A stretch of DNA of 64,000 bases from Gracilibacillus sp. YIM 98692 (GCF_010993965.1 NZ_WIXM01000001.1:124001-188000), one strand, 5' to 3'. Positions 35,084 through 44,036 are shown, counted from the first letter of the stretch. Numbers and translations: made by a program. Notes: generated from the sequence alone by a model not told the origin.

Positions 35084-35214
35084 TCACCACCTTTCCCAAT
35101 TAAGATAGTATAGCTTATGCTATTTTGGTACAATGGAAAGGTACACGCATCCTGAACGGCTTGGAAATATGCTGATATAACCTGGAAAAAGCGCATCGAA
35201 AACTTAGAGATAAA

Positions 35215-35250
35215 AAATCCAATGCTTCTACTATGTAAAGCATTGGATTT
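35215..35250. terminator. Strong hairpin between the coiled-coil and His/Cys-rich genes
   Basis: AAATCCAATGCTT pairs perfectly with AAGCATTGGATTT around a nine-base loop; T-rich sequence follows on the minus strand (TTTTTTATC). It ends the coiled-coil protein transcript. The rest of 35084-35366 shows no gene I can support. Confidence 0.75.
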
Positions 35251-35366
35251 CATCACAATCATATTTACTGTAAAATAGCATGCATCTTTTAGATAACGGC
35301 CTTTTTTAAAAAAGAGCAACACCTGAATCACCGGCATTACTCTTATTGAAGCTATCATTCTATCCA

Positions 35367-35660
35367 TTATGGTGATACGTTATCTTGCTGGGCGTTGATG
35401 TTCACGAGTGCTCTTTTTAGTTCGTGCTGACATTCCTCTACTCGAAGTTGAGCATCAAATAATGGCTCGGTTGAAGTGCCGCTTCCATTAATCGCCTTCC
35501 CACGAGCATCTTGAATCTGTTCTTGCACCTCCCTTAACCGTTGTTGCACTTCTTGAATTTCTTGAGAATCAGCTGAATTTCTTGCTTGCCGAGCTGCTTC
35601 TTCTAATTCTTGAGAAATGGCGGATAATTGTTCGATTTCGTTACCATTTTGAATCGGCAT
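35367..35660 (-). CDS. Small coiled-coil protein of unknown function
   Basis: Start at 35660, chosen for GGGAGG about nine bases upstream. The 97 residues form two predicted helices: LSAISQELEEAARQARNSAD and EIQEVQQRLREVQEQIQDAR (about 11-55), then a Gly/Ser linker and a second helix with VEECQHELKRALVNINAQQ. It has no membrane segment or signal. It follows the Hsp20-like gene after about 95 bp on the same strand and may share its transcript. I do not recognise the family. Confidence 0.65.
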   Translation of the reverse strand: MPIQNGNEIEQLSAISQELEEAARQARNSADSQEIQEVQQRLREVQEQIQDARGKAINGSGTSTEPLFDAQLRVEECQHELKRALVNINAQQDNVSP

Positions 35661-35755
35661 GAAGATATTCCTCCCTAAGTTTTTTATCATACCTATCTTT
35701 TACTGAAATCCTCTAAGCTACTCATGACTCATAAAGAAAGAGATCAATGAGTGTT

Positions 35756-36133
35756 TTATGAATGATTTGATTTAGGCATTCTTATTTCCAGAACCCCATT
35801 CTGATAAGAAGTTTCGACATTTCTCTGAGACACGGGACTAGGTAGAGATAACGACTGCTGAAAACTACTTGCATAGCTGGAGGTTTGATGCATATTATCT
35901 TCCTTCAACTCGTTCGTTTTGTGAATAGATCCGCTAATAGTCAACATATTATTTTGAATATCAATCTGAACGTCTTCCTTTGACTCCAAACCAGGTAAAT
36001 TACAAATAGCAAGTATTTCATTTTCTGTTTCGTTTATATCGATGCTCATTTGGCCGAAGTCAGACGTGGATGTTGCTACAGAACGATTAACTATTCCCTG
36101 CTGATTAGACCGATTATTTGGTACGAACGCCAC
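35756..36133 (-). CDS. Hsp20/alpha-crystallin family small heat-shock-like protein
   Basis: A 125-residue protein with an alpha-crystallin-type core (about 28-122): MSIDINETENEILAICNLPGL, then VQIDIQNNMLTISGSI and the closing GVLEIRMPK, in which the usual GxLxIxxPK is clear. The Met/Gln-rich N-terminus is short. Bacillus has Hsp20 relatives in the spore coat (CotM, CotP) and in the cytoplasm (YocM), and this length suits the coat group. The neighbouring His/Cys-rich and coiled-coil proteins fit a coat role, but that is inferred. Confidence 0.85.
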   Translation of the reverse strand: MAFVPNNRSNQQGIVNRSVATSTSDFGQMSIDINETENEILAICNLPGLESKEDVQIDIQNNMLTISGSIHKTNELKEDNMHQTSSYASSFQQSLSLPSPVSQRNVETSYQNGVLEIRMPKSNHS

Positions 36134-36223
36134 AATTTTACCTCCTTCGCCTTTTTTTATATTTTGGCTTATCTACATCGCAATATACTTTCTGATAAGG
36201 AAATAAAGCTCTTCCATATTTGG

Positions 36224-36229
36224 TATAAT
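36224..36229 (+). promoter_or_regulatory. Extended -10 promoter element before the AraC gene
   Basis: TGGTATAAT contains TATAAT with an upstream TG, an extended -10 box, 25 bp ahead of the ATG. No good -35 box is visible, which fits extended -10 promoters. Confidence 0.55.
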
Positions 36230-36253
36230 AGAAATTATGGAAGGAGGCTTTTC

Positions 36254-37471
36254 ATGGACAAGCAAGACCTTATCCAACTCATCAATGAACTATCCAGCGG
36301 GCTGTTTTCAGTAAATGTAGAAATGATCGACAATCAACTTGCTAGCTTGCAATCCTATTATAAAGATCAATTGCCGCCATTTTTATCAGCTAATCAACAA
36401 GATCATATGTCCAAAAAACTGGAAATGCTGCCTAAACAACGCGAAATTGTATATTATAAAGATTCCTTGTTTATGCACTATATGGCATTTCCTTTTGATG
36501 AGAATCAATTAGTAGTTCTTGGCCCGTACATTGTGCAAGAAATGACAGAAGATTTGTCGGAGCAAATTTTACAGGAAAACGATTTACCTATATCTTACGC
36601 TGCCGCTTTTTATACGTACTATATGGAGACACTTCCTATTTGTCCGAATACCAATATACTATTTTTTACTAAAACCATGGTTAAGCATTTGCTAAAAGCG
36701 GAAACAGACCCTTTAGTACATTATCATCACTTGGAGAATATGGATGAAAAATTCACAGAGGATAATGAACAAAAGGATTACGCCGCTTCTATCATGCCTT
36801 TACTAGAGAAAAGATATGAGTTATCTAACCAACTTTTTTTAGAAGTTAGTTTTGGCAATACCGCAAAAGCAACGCAACTTTATTTTACTCTAAAAGAACA
36901 CCTGAAAGTAATTAAGCGTATTCAGAATCCATTGCGTAACCAGAAAAACTTATCATTTGTTCATAATACACATTTAAGAATTGCTGCCGAAAAAGCTAGT
37001 GTTCATCCAATTTATTTGGATTCGATTTCAAATCACTATGCGATTCAGATTGAATCATCCACCAGTGTATCCGAACTTGATCAATTAGGGGTGGAGATGA
37101 TTGAAAAGTACTGTCAACTAGTCAAAAAGTATAGTTTAAAATATTTTTCACCTACTATTAGAAAAACGATCAATTATATTCATGTCCATTTAAGCGATGA
37201 ACTAACGCTTGATGAATTGGCTCAGTACTCCAATGTCAGCACATCCTATTTATCACGGGTATTTAATAAAGAAGTTGGAGAGTCTATCCCTAATTATATT
37301 AATCGCATACGTGCCGATAAAGCTGCAGAAATGCTGCAATTCAGTAAACTTACTGTACAAGAAATCGGGGAATATGTAGGATTCTACGATTTGAACTATT
37401 TTACCAAAGTGTTTAAAAAATATTATCAAATGCCGCCCATACAATATCAAAAAGAGCATTCTTATCTTTAA
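36254..37471 (+). CDS. AraC-family transcriptional regulator
   Basis: The start at 36254 follows AAGGAGG and gives 405 residues. The N-terminal 290 residues are a sensor-type region without membrane helices. The last 100 hold the double HTH: LSDELTLDELAQYSNVSTSY and LTVQEIGEYVGFYDLNYFTK, ending with YYQMPPIQYQKEHSYL. It is divergent from the Hsp20-like gene and convergent with the GH3-GPH operon, which is its most likely target because no other sugar operon adjoins it. Inducer unknown. Confidence 0.9.
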   Translation: MDKQDLIQLINELSSGLFSVNVEMIDNQLASLQSYYKDQLPPFLSANQQDHMSKKLEMLPKQREIVYYKDSLFMHYMAFPFDENQLVVLGPYIVQEMTEDLSEQILQENDLPISYAAAFYTYYMETLPICPNTNILFFTKTMVKHLLKAETDPLVHYHHLENMDEKFTEDNEQKDYAASIMPLLEKRYELSNQLFLEVSFGNTAKATQLYFTLKEHLKVIKRIQNPLRNQKNLSFVHNTHLRIAAEKASVHPIYLDSISNHYAIQIESSTSVSELDQLGVEMIEKYCQLVKKYSLKYFSPTIRKTINYIHVHLSDELTLDELAQYSNVSTSYLSRVFNKEVGESIPNYINRIRADKAAEMLQFSKLTVQEIGEYVGFYDLNYFTKVFKKYYQMPPIQYQKEHSYL

Positions 37472-37490
37472 TGTGAATTTATACAAAAGA

Positions 37491-37527
37491 AAGAGAAGGG
37501 TTTGCTTAAAAGCAAACCCTTCTCTTT
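37491..37527. terminator. Bidirectional terminator between AraC and GH3 genes
   Basis: AAGAGAAGGGTTTGCTT is followed by its complement AAGCAAACCCTTCTCTT, with A-rich sequence on the left and T-rich on the right, serving two convergent genes. Confidence 0.9.
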
Positions 37528-37530
37528 TAT

Positions 37531-39564
37531 CTAATAAGTTATTCCATACCCGAATTGATAAGCATTTCCTGTTGTGTCGCGATAGGCGTATTTACTGTCT
37601 TTTGCATGACCTGGAATATCCCCAGGGCTTTTATCTAGTACTTCTTGATTTGCCGGGAGCGTAAACGGTAACTTTCCTGTTGGCTGGAATCTGCCACGCA
37701 GCACATCGATTAACGGCTCATATTTGATGCCAAATGTACTGATGACGGCTGCAGCTTGTGGCTCAATCTCCCCAATTAACCATGGATTCGTCATATTAAT
37801 TCCTAAAATCGTCGGTACTTTCTTTTCGATTTCTTTGATTCGCTTTACATCTATCCCTGTTTCTAACCCTAATGTCACGGATAACGGCTCATCAGGGCGA
37901 TCTGGAACAGGAGTTGGAACCGCATGTATGAACGCGTGTGTCGCTTCCTCAAGGTTATCGGTTAAAACAATAGAGGAGTCGTAATTTTTGATCGTTTTTT
38001 TCAATTTAGTTGTTTCTTGCTCGGCACCATCCTTTTGAAATACCTCTACATAAAGTTTGGTATCTTGAAGCTTATCGTCCTTTAATGGTAAAAGCAAATC
38101 ATCATTTCGCATTAACACAACCGATTTACGATGCGCTTCATCTGCTTTTTCTTGTGAAACGGGACTTTTCGCGATTTCTTGCGCCCGTTCCTTCTCCACA
38201 TAAGGATTTTCAAACAATCCTAGTTCCATCATTTCGGTAAGCAAATAAGTGACAGATTGATCCAGTTTTTCTTCACTTACTAATCCTTCTTGTACTGCTT
38301 TAATCAGTGTTGATGGATCAGCTTCATCGGAAAACATATTCACACCTGTGTCCAAGGCCTTGGCATATCTTTCTTCCGCAGATAAATGTTCCACGCCCCA
38401 AGGCATCATATTAATAATACCTGTATCCGAATTGATATATCCTTTAAATCCTAGTTCTTTTCGCAAAATATCATGTACGATCGCTTTATTATAAGCAAAT
38501 CCAATCTCTTCAAATAATGCTCCGTCTCGGAGCTGAGAAACACTGTGCTCGTTGCTCGGATAAGAATAATAAGGCATCATGGAAGTCGTTCCTGCTTCAA
38601 TCGCCGCTTTAAATGGCGGAATGTGATATTGATACAAACTTCCTGGAGTTGGGTATGGATTAAAACTTCCCCACGGATAATGCGGATCATGCCCCTTATG
38701 TCTGGCACCCCCGCCTGGAAAGTGTTTGGTTGTCATTGAAACACTATGCTGCCCCAATTTTTTTCCTTGAAACCCTTCAACCATTGCTTTAATCATTTTT
38801 GCAGCTAAGTGTGGATCTTCACCAAATGTCCCATTATAGCGCATCCATAATGGATCTGTTGCAATATCAGCCATATAGCCATACATTTTATGAAGACCAG
38901 CAGCTCGCCACTCTTTTGCAGCGATTTCGGCATACTCTTTCACCAATTCCTCATCGTCTGTTGCAGCTAACCCAAGTTCACCAGGCCAAATCGAAAATTG
39001 ACCTGATGCTTCCATTAATCCATGATATAAATACCCAATATGATTTCGCGGATTAGATACCATCACAGCTGGAATTCCTAACCTTGAATTTTCCGCTACT
39101 TCCTGAATTTTATTAGTCCATTCTGCCAAATCAGCTGCTTTAGGATTATCTCGAACAATGAAATATCTTAGATTTAAATCTAGAATCCCTTTCGTGGTTC
39201 CCGCATTATAAAGCAAAGGGCTTGGCAGTTCATAATTATCATCACCTGGTTTAGAGAAAGGATGTGTTTTCAACACCACGTCTGTTTCATTCAACAAGCC
39301 GCTTTCATCCGTTTCTGTTGCTTCTCTATCACCAGGTATCTTGCTGGACCCGGGCATATATTGAGAAGATATCGTCATTAAACCTGCCTTTTCTTCTAGT
39401 GTCATTTTAGATAACAAATCTTGTACTCTTTCTTTAATGGGAAGTTCCCAATTTTCATATGGGTCTAATACACCGTTTCCATTTAAATCCCTGAATTGTT
39501 TCCCATTTACGGTAATAATATCTTTCACTCGAGTGTCAACGTTTTGTTTCATTTTTGTCTGCAT
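37531..39564 (-). CDS. Glycoside hydrolase family 3 protein (beta-glucosidase/beta-xylosidase type)
   Basis: The start at 39564 is used because GAGGGGG lies eight bases upstream, giving 677 residues. The GH3 N-terminal barrel contains MTLEEKAGLM, the substrate motif TTKHFPGGGARHKGHD and the nucleophile Asp in GYINSDTG. The second domain follows with SVVLMRNDDLLLPLK. Sequence such as DLNGNGVLDPYENWELPIKERV at the start is typical of bacterial intracellular GH3 enzymes. It has no signal peptide, so it acts on sugars delivered by the adjacent GPH transporter, with which it forms an operon. The bond cleaved is not certain. Confidence 0.9.
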   Translation of the reverse strand: MQTKMKQNVDTRVKDIITVNGKQFRDLNGNGVLDPYENWELPIKERVQDLLSKMTLEEKAGLMTISSQYMPGSSKIPGDREATETDESGLLNETDVVLKTHPFSKPGDDNYELPSPLLYNAGTTKGILDLNLRYFIVRDNPKAADLAEWTNKIQEVAENSRLGIPAVMVSNPRNHIGYLYHGLMEASGQFSIWPGELGLAATDDEELVKEYAEIAAKEWRAAGLHKMYGYMADIATDPLWMRYNGTFGEDPHLAAKMIKAMVEGFQGKKLGQHSVSMTTKHFPGGGARHKGHDPHYPWGSFNPYPTPGSLYQYHIPPFKAAIEAGTTSMMPYYSYPSNEHSVSQLRDGALFEEIGFAYNKAIVHDILRKELGFKGYINSDTGIINMMPWGVEHLSAEERYAKALDTGVNMFSDEADPSTLIKAVQEGLVSEEKLDQSVTYLLTEMMELGLFENPYVEKERAQEIAKSPVSQEKADEAHRKSVVLMRNDDLLLPLKDDKLQDTKLYVEVFQKDGAEQETTKLKKTIKNYDSSIVLTDNLEEATHAFIHAVPTPVPDRPDEPLSVTLGLETGIDVKRIKEIEKKVPTILGINMTNPWLIGEIEPQAAAVISTFGIKYEPLIDVLRGRFQPTGKLPFTLPANQEVLDKSPGDIPGHAKDSKYAYRDTTGNAYQFGYGITY

Positions 39565-39652
39565 TTTTTGTCCCCCTCTTAAAGTAATGATTGAATTCTT
39601 GGTCTGCATATGGCACAAACTCTTTTTGTATATAGCTCTATCTTTTTTTCAA

Positions 39653-41128
39653 CTATAAAGCTTGATGTTTTTCATCAGATTCTGTTTCTTTCATATCGGC
39701 AATCGCTTTTTGAATTTCCTCCATTTTTTGACGATCTAGGTTGTAAAATTTCATGGAAATGAGTGATATCGTCCACCCTACAATCGGAACACCAAACATT
39801 AAGATTAAGGTTGCAATTAATAATGGTGTCGTTAAGGCCTCTCCTACTTGCGGAAATTCATCTTTATAACCAATCATACCGGCCATTAGCCCGACAAGTG
39901 CTGGTGCTAAGGAAGACATGATCTTATCAATAAAGGAAAATATTGTTCCAATCATACCTGGTACATATCTACCTGTTTTGTATGTTTCATAGTCGGCAAC
40001 ATCGGCAATCATTGGCATTACAAGCGGTGTAGTTAATTTCTCAATCCCTTGCAATACACAATAAGCCACTAAGAAAATAACTGTCGTTAATCCAATATTA
40101 TCTAATGTCACGGTACTTGGATCTATCACTAAGAAAAAGATAAATAGAAATACGGCGGAAACAATGCCAATCCAAGTTGCTTTGATTAAGGCATTTTTTA
40201 AATCTGTTTTCCTTGCTAAATGCACACCTAGAACTGTAATCAGTACCGCTGGTATAATGGTAATCGCTGACATTGTTCCGCTTAGTGCATAATCTCCAAT
40301 CACAATGCCAAAGAACATGACAAAGACGGCTGGCTGTCGTAAAACCATCACGGTAATCTTATCTGTTGACGCGGCAAGCACCAACATCTGCAACGGCCTG
40401 TTTCCTTTCAACACCGGCCAATAATCGCGAAATTTTGTTTTGACTGTATTTTTTGCTAAGCCGAAAAATTCTTTGCGGTCTTTTTGCCAAATAGCCACAA
40501 CAGCTAAAATAGTGAATAGACCGGACAGCAGCATACCGTACATATTTAATTCGATAAACAGCGGCATCGTAAAATCGCCATGCTTTTCCATCAAATAATT
40601 CGCCACAAAAATCTGACCACCGGTAAATACCCCGATATTGTAAATAGCATCATATATCGTAAACAAAGGACGCTGCTTTGGATGATTCGTTAAAACCGTT
40701 TGCGCTGCTTTTGTACAAGCGGTTTGCAGCGTATAGCCAATAATATAAACCCCATACATAAGAGCAAAGAATAAAAATTGCATAGACTCCGGTAATAAAT
40801 GCGTCACACTGTAAATAAGCAGCACCGAACTTGCCAATATCAAATTTCCCACAATCATCAGTGGTCTAAATTTTCCAAACTTTCCTTCCGTTTTATCTAT
40901 GAAAAAACCAATAATAGGGTCTGTGATCGCATCAAAAACCCGACTTCCTCCAATAATCGCACTTGCTACTACGACTGCTAAACCAGCAATTCCTGTAACA
41001 TAATAAGAGACAAAACCAATAATGAATAAATATAAGTTGGTTGCTGTGTTATTTAATGCAAAAAAGCCAATTTGCCACCATTTTGCTGTGTTATACTGTG
41101 TTTCTTGCTTTACTGATATGCTTGACAT
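39653..41128 (-). CDS. GPH-family (MFS) sugar symporter
   Basis: A 491-residue cation symporter of the glycoside-pentoside-hexuronide family with 12 predicted helices. The family-specific loop reads DAITDPIIGFFIDKTEGKFGKFRPLMIVG (about 85-115), and VADVADYETYKTGRYVPGMIGTIFSFIDKI near 385-410 matches the melibiose/GPH signature. It probably imports an oligosaccharide for the GH3 enzyme downstream. Two cre-like sites lie 50-125 bp upstream of its start. The substrate is unknown. Confidence 0.92.
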   Translation of the reverse strand: MSSISVKQETQYNTAKWWQIGFFALNNTATNLYLFIIGFVSYYVTGIAGLAVVVASAIIGGSRVFDAITDPIIGFFIDKTEGKFGKFRPLMIVGNLILASSVLLIYSVTHLLPESMQFLFFALMYGVYIIGYTLQTACTKAAQTVLTNHPKQRPLFTIYDAIYNIGVFTGGQIFVANYLMEKHGDFTMPLFIELNMYGMLLSGLFTILAVVAIWQKDRKEFFGLAKNTVKTKFRDYWPVLKGNRPLQMLVLAASTDKITVMVLRQPAVFVMFFGIVIGDYALSGTMSAITIIPAVLITVLGVHLARKTDLKNALIKATWIGIVSAVFLFIFFLVIDPSTVTLDNIGLTTVIFLVAYCVLQGIEKLTTPLVMPMIADVADYETYKTGRYVPGMIGTIFSFIDKIMSSLAPALVGLMAGMIGYKDEFPQVGEALTTPLLIATLILMFGVPIVGWTISLISMKFYNLDRQKMEEIQKAIADMKETESDEKHQAL

Positions 41129-41180
41129 AAACCTTCCCCTCTCAATTCAGACTTAATTTTGAGTCTGTTCTTACAGATGA

Positions 41181-41253
41181 TTTAAAACGCTTCCATTAAC
41201 TTAATAAAAAAATATTTAAGCGGGAAGATCCGGATCTTTGATAGCGTTTTCTA
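41181..41253 (-). promoter_or_regulatory. Two cre-like sites upstream of the GPH-GH3 operon
   Basis: On the minus strand, ATGGAAGCGTTTTAAA (41181-41196) and TAGAAAACGCTATCAA (41238-41253) each match the cre consensus with one mismatch. Their positions suggest CcpA control of the operon. Confidence 0.6.
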
Positions 41254-41377
41254 ATAAGAATCCCTTAGCTATCTGCCTATATTATAACAAGGTGATAGAT
41301 TTGGTATTAGAAATTTTTTGTTTGAATAAGTAATATGTTGTTCTATTTTGAAAAAGAGTTAATAGAAACAAAAAAAT

Positions 41378-41414
41378 GTCATCTGATTGTAAGCTGTACT
41401 CACAATCAGATGAC
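41378..41414 (-). terminator. Strong hairpin with T-tract in the GPH upstream region
   Basis: GTCATCTGATTGT pairs perfectly with ACAATCAGATGAC around an 11-base loop, and the minus strand continues ATTTTTTTG. It looks like an intrinsic terminator, yet no gene precedes it on that strand; see the findings. It is part of the gene-free stretch 41129-41536. Confidence 0.75.
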
Positions 41415-41442
41415 GTAGGAAATACCGTTAATTCCTCCTTCT

Positions 41443-41481
41443 AAAATTTTATATTTTCTTTAACAGAAAATATAGAATTTT
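41443..41481. repeat. AT-rich palindrome ahead of the EamA gene
   Basis: AAAATTTTATATTTTC and GAAAATATAGAATTTT form a 16-base near-perfect inverted repeat with a seven-base spacer, 55 bp upstream of the EamA start. It could be an operator or the stem of a small RNA. Confidence 0.6.
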
Positions 41482-41536
41482 CCGCCCTTCTCCATTAGAA
41501 TAAAGACTATTACGTCGAATTTAATAAAAGGATGAC

Positions 41537-42466
41537 TTGATACATATGGGAATACTTCTTCTTTTACTAAGCACATTAATGTGGAGTTTTGTAAGCATTT
41601 TAGTGAAAGCGGCTTCTTTTTCTTTAGATAGTTATACGATTACGTTTTTAAGATTTGCTCTAGGTGTGATTTTCCTCATTTTATTTGTTTGGATAAGTAA
41701 AAGGAAAATAAATATTTCGTGGAAATCGAAATGGATATGGTTCGGGGCGCTTGGGAAAATGATAAACTACCTTTTTGAGAACTATGGCGTTTCCGTTGGA
41801 TATGCCTATGAACAAATTTTAATTACGCCTTTCTTGACCATTTTCATGTTACTTTTTTCCATCTTTTTATTTAAGGAAAAAGGCACGGTCCTTTCCTGGA
41901 TTGCTGTAGCACTGTGTATCTCTGGTGTTTTTGTGATCAGTTGGAATGGACTTCCATTAAGTGAATTCTTAGAGTTTGATCTATTCTTAATGTGTATTTT
42001 TGCTTTTTCTGCTTTTGGAGCTAGCTTTCACTTTGTAAGTCAGAAGATATTAATTGATAAAATGAGTGCGATTGACTTGAATTTATCGATCTTCTTATGG
42101 TGCAGCATTATTACAACTCTGCCAGTTCCCTTTCAATTTGAACAGACGGGAGAGTTTAGCGGGATTTCCATTTTGGCAATCGCTATATTAGGTCTTATTA
42201 CAGGAATCAGCTTTATTATTTATGCCAAAGCATTACAGCGTGTATCCTTTTTACTTGCAGCAATCCTTGGCAATACAAGTGTTTTATTCACCCTATTTTG
42301 GTCATGGTTATTCTATGACGAACCCATTACCTTATATGTGATGAGCGGTTCTCTATTATTTTTAATCGGCATTAGCTTATTAAGTTTACCGGGGGCTAAG
42401 ATAGCAGATAAAAGCAGCAATGAGACGACCGATGAAAAAGACCTCTGTCACGAGTCAGACAAATAA
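41537..42466 (+). CDS. EamA/DMT-family transporter
   Basis: A 309-residue membrane protein with ten predicted helices in two EamA repeats. The first opens MGILLLLLSTLMWSFVSILVKAA, the second contains FGASFHFVSQKILIDK, and the C-terminal tail is hydrophilic. The start is TTG at 41537, chosen because AAAGG is at ideal distance; the ATG three codons on would be too far. Family members export metabolites or amino acids; no substrate can be proposed. Single gene with a terminator. Confidence 0.85.
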   Translation: MIHMGILLLLLSTLMWSFVSILVKAASFSLDSYTITFLRFALGVIFLILFVWISKRKINISWKSKWIWFGALGKMINYLFENYGVSVGYAYEQILITPFLTIFMLLFSIFLFKEKGTVLSWIAVALCISGVFVISWNGLPLSEFLEFDLFLMCIFAFSAFGASFHFVSQKILIDKMSAIDLNLSIFLWCSIITTLPVPFQFEQTGEFSGISILAIAILGLITGISFIIYAKALQRVSFLLAAILGNTSVLFTLFWSWLFYDEPITLYVMSGSLLFLIGISLLSLPGAKIADKSSNETTDEKDLCHESDK

Positions 42467-42538
42467 AAAATAGAGGTTCCTCTTTATCAGAACGCACCCA
42501 AAACCCATATTTTTTTGAACTAATCTACTTCTAATAGT

Positions 42539-42576
42539 AAAGAAGCGACTGCTTTGTTCAGCAATCGCCTCTTTAC
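42539..42576 (+). terminator. Terminator downstream of the EamA gene
   Basis: AAAGAAGCGACTGC and GCAATCGCCTCTTT pair with two mismatches around an eight-base loop, followed by ACTTTAGG. It is in the convergent gap and may act on both strands. Confidence 0.6.
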
Positions 42577-42629
42577 TTTAGGTATTTTTCACAACCGTAC
42601 GCGATACATATTGTTTTCAAATGATAATT

Positions 42630-42887
42630 TTATGAATTCAAGAAATGTGCAATCAATCCTAACACAAATAAAATTGGAAAAATAACTGCAACTAAATAAA
42701 AAGCTGCTTTTTTAAGTTTAGAGTTATATTCTCCCTTTTGAATTTGTTGCTTCCTTAGCTTTGCACGAAAAAAACTTCTACCTTCTTTAGTGAAAATAAT
42801 ATAAATTAATACAAGTACAATGGAAACCTCCACAACAAAAACTGCTAGAGCAAATATAAGTCCTTCAATTTGTCCTAACCACTTCAC
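42630..42887 (-). CDS. Small two-helix membrane protein, unknown function
   Basis: An 85-residue protein with hydrophobic helices at about 7-32 and 62-82, joined by a basic loop (GRSFFRAKLRKQQIQKGEY). I do not recognise it. It starts 43 bp after the stop of the 42931 gene and probably shares its transcript. No clear RBS stronger than AAGGT was seen upstream. Confidence 0.6.
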   Translation of the reverse strand: MKWLGQIEGLIFALAVFVVEVSIVLVLIYIIFTKEGRSFFRAKLRKQQIQKGEYNSKLKKAAFYLVAVIFPILFVLGLIAHFLNS

Positions 42888-42930
42888 TCTATATACACAA
42901 CCTTACCTTTTTATTAATTGTAAGCATAGA

Positions 42931-43431
42931 TTATTCAACCTCTATGTTCATGATTAAAGCAGCGATATTCTCTTTAATTTCATCCATATCCTGAATTGGA
43001 TAAATGATGTATTTTTCTCTTGACCCATCATTTATATAAAATTCGATAACCCCGCTGTTATTTACGAAACCTGTATGAAAGTTGCTCTTTCTTTTGATTT
43101 TGACACTTTCGATGGTTTCAGGTAGATAAGAAAAATTCGCTTTATCAACAGATAAAAATTTCCCATCCATAATATCAATTTTTTCATCATACCACTTCTC
43201 CGTTTTATAACGAAGTTTAACAAATTTATAAGCCCACCTCTCTAGAACTATACTTAAAGCAACACCCAAAAGTCCTCTGAAATTAAAATGTACCTCAACT
43301 GATTCTTCGTCCATTAATTGCCCAGCAATTTTTGCTCCACGAAAATCAGTCTCTGTAATAAAGATTTTATAATATGTGTCAAAATGGAACTTTCTTGGTT
43401 TTATAGCATAAAAAAACGGGTAGTCCGACAT
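42931..43431 (-). CDS. Hypothetical protein with one hydrophobic segment
   Basis: The start is placed at 43431 because AAGGGGGG lies upstream at proper spacing, giving 166 residues. A moderately hydrophobic stretch, FRGLLGVALSIVLERWAYKF, lies near residues 50-70. The rest looks like an alternating beta-strand domain (IESVKIKRKSNFHTGF, GVIEFYINDGSREKYIIYP), reminiscent of PH-like folds, but that is only an impression. No family recognised. Confidence 0.6.
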   Translation of the reverse strand: MSDYPFFYAIKPRKFHFDTYYKIFITETDFRGAKIAGQLMDEESVEVHFNFRGLLGVALSIVLERWAYKFVKLRYKTEKWYDEKIDIMDGKFLSVDKANFSYLPETIESVKIKRKSNFHTGFVNNSGVIEFYINDGSREKYIIYPIQDMDEIKENIAALIMNIEVE

Positions 43432-43680
43432 CTTTACCCCCCTTATCTCCATGTTCATATTAACAAAAATCATCCACCATTTATTCAAGTAAAATGTGCC
43501 ATACTTTCGTTTTTAGCATAATTAAAGTCTTTTTCCTACTTGGAACAAAGCTACTCTTAAAAAAAGAGCTGATTATTAGCTAGTTAAAATCCGCTCTTGG
43601 GTAAGTTTTGAGCAAGATGATAAGGAATAACTTTTAATATTTTCAACCATATTTTAATAAATATAATATGTAAATAAAAA

Positions 43681-43714
43681 AGGACAATCAGTCTCAAATA
43701 AGACTAACTATCCT
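43681..43714 (-). terminator. Terminator of the YggL-like gene
   Basis: On the minus strand AGGATAGTTAGTCT and AGACTGATTGTCCT pair, allowing G-U pairs, followed by TTTTTTATTT. The stretch 43432-43784 otherwise holds a weaker AAGAGC/GCTCTT inverted repeat (43563-43602) and no gene. Confidence 0.65.
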
Positions 43715-43784
43715 ATACATCATAACCTTTATTTAAATGTAAGGTTGATATTAGGCTATATTTAAACAGCCGTTATTTTCTACC

Positions 43785-44009
43785 CTAATCGATATCATCA
43801 ATAGCTTTGCCGTCTTCATTAATCTGCTGACTGCTTCCAGTGTAGCACCAGCCTTTCGATTCTAAGAAGTCAATAAATTCATCCATAAACTCATTATGTC
43901 CGACTTCTCCGCCATTTTCTAATGGTAATACGAAACCGTCCAGCTTCACACCTTTTTCCTCACTGTTATCTTTAAACCTTCGATAATTGATGAACATTTG
44001 TTTCTTCAT
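43785..44009 (-). CDS. YggL-like (DUF469) small protein
   Basis: Start ATG at 44009, with AGGGGG seven bases upstream. The 74 residues include GFVLPLENGGEVGHNEFMDEF and FLESKGWCYTGSS, a pattern like the DUF469/YggL family, where members in other bacteria bind the 50S ribosome. The match is partial, so the assignment is tentative. Its 5' leader is the 21-bp repeat array, and it may be read through from the aminotransferase gene. Confidence 0.5.
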   Translation of the reverse strand: MKKQMFINYRRFKDNSEEKGVKLDGFVLPLENGGEVGHNEFMDEFIDFLESKGWCYTGSSQQINEDGKAIDDID

Positions 44010-44036
44010 CACTGCACCCCCTGTAGAGTTCGTTCA

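Noticed and set aside
35080-35367. A 95-codon minus-strand frame between the coiled-coil and His/Cys-rich genes
   Set aside because: It spans the strong hairpin at 35215-35250, lacks an RBS and has no family similarity.
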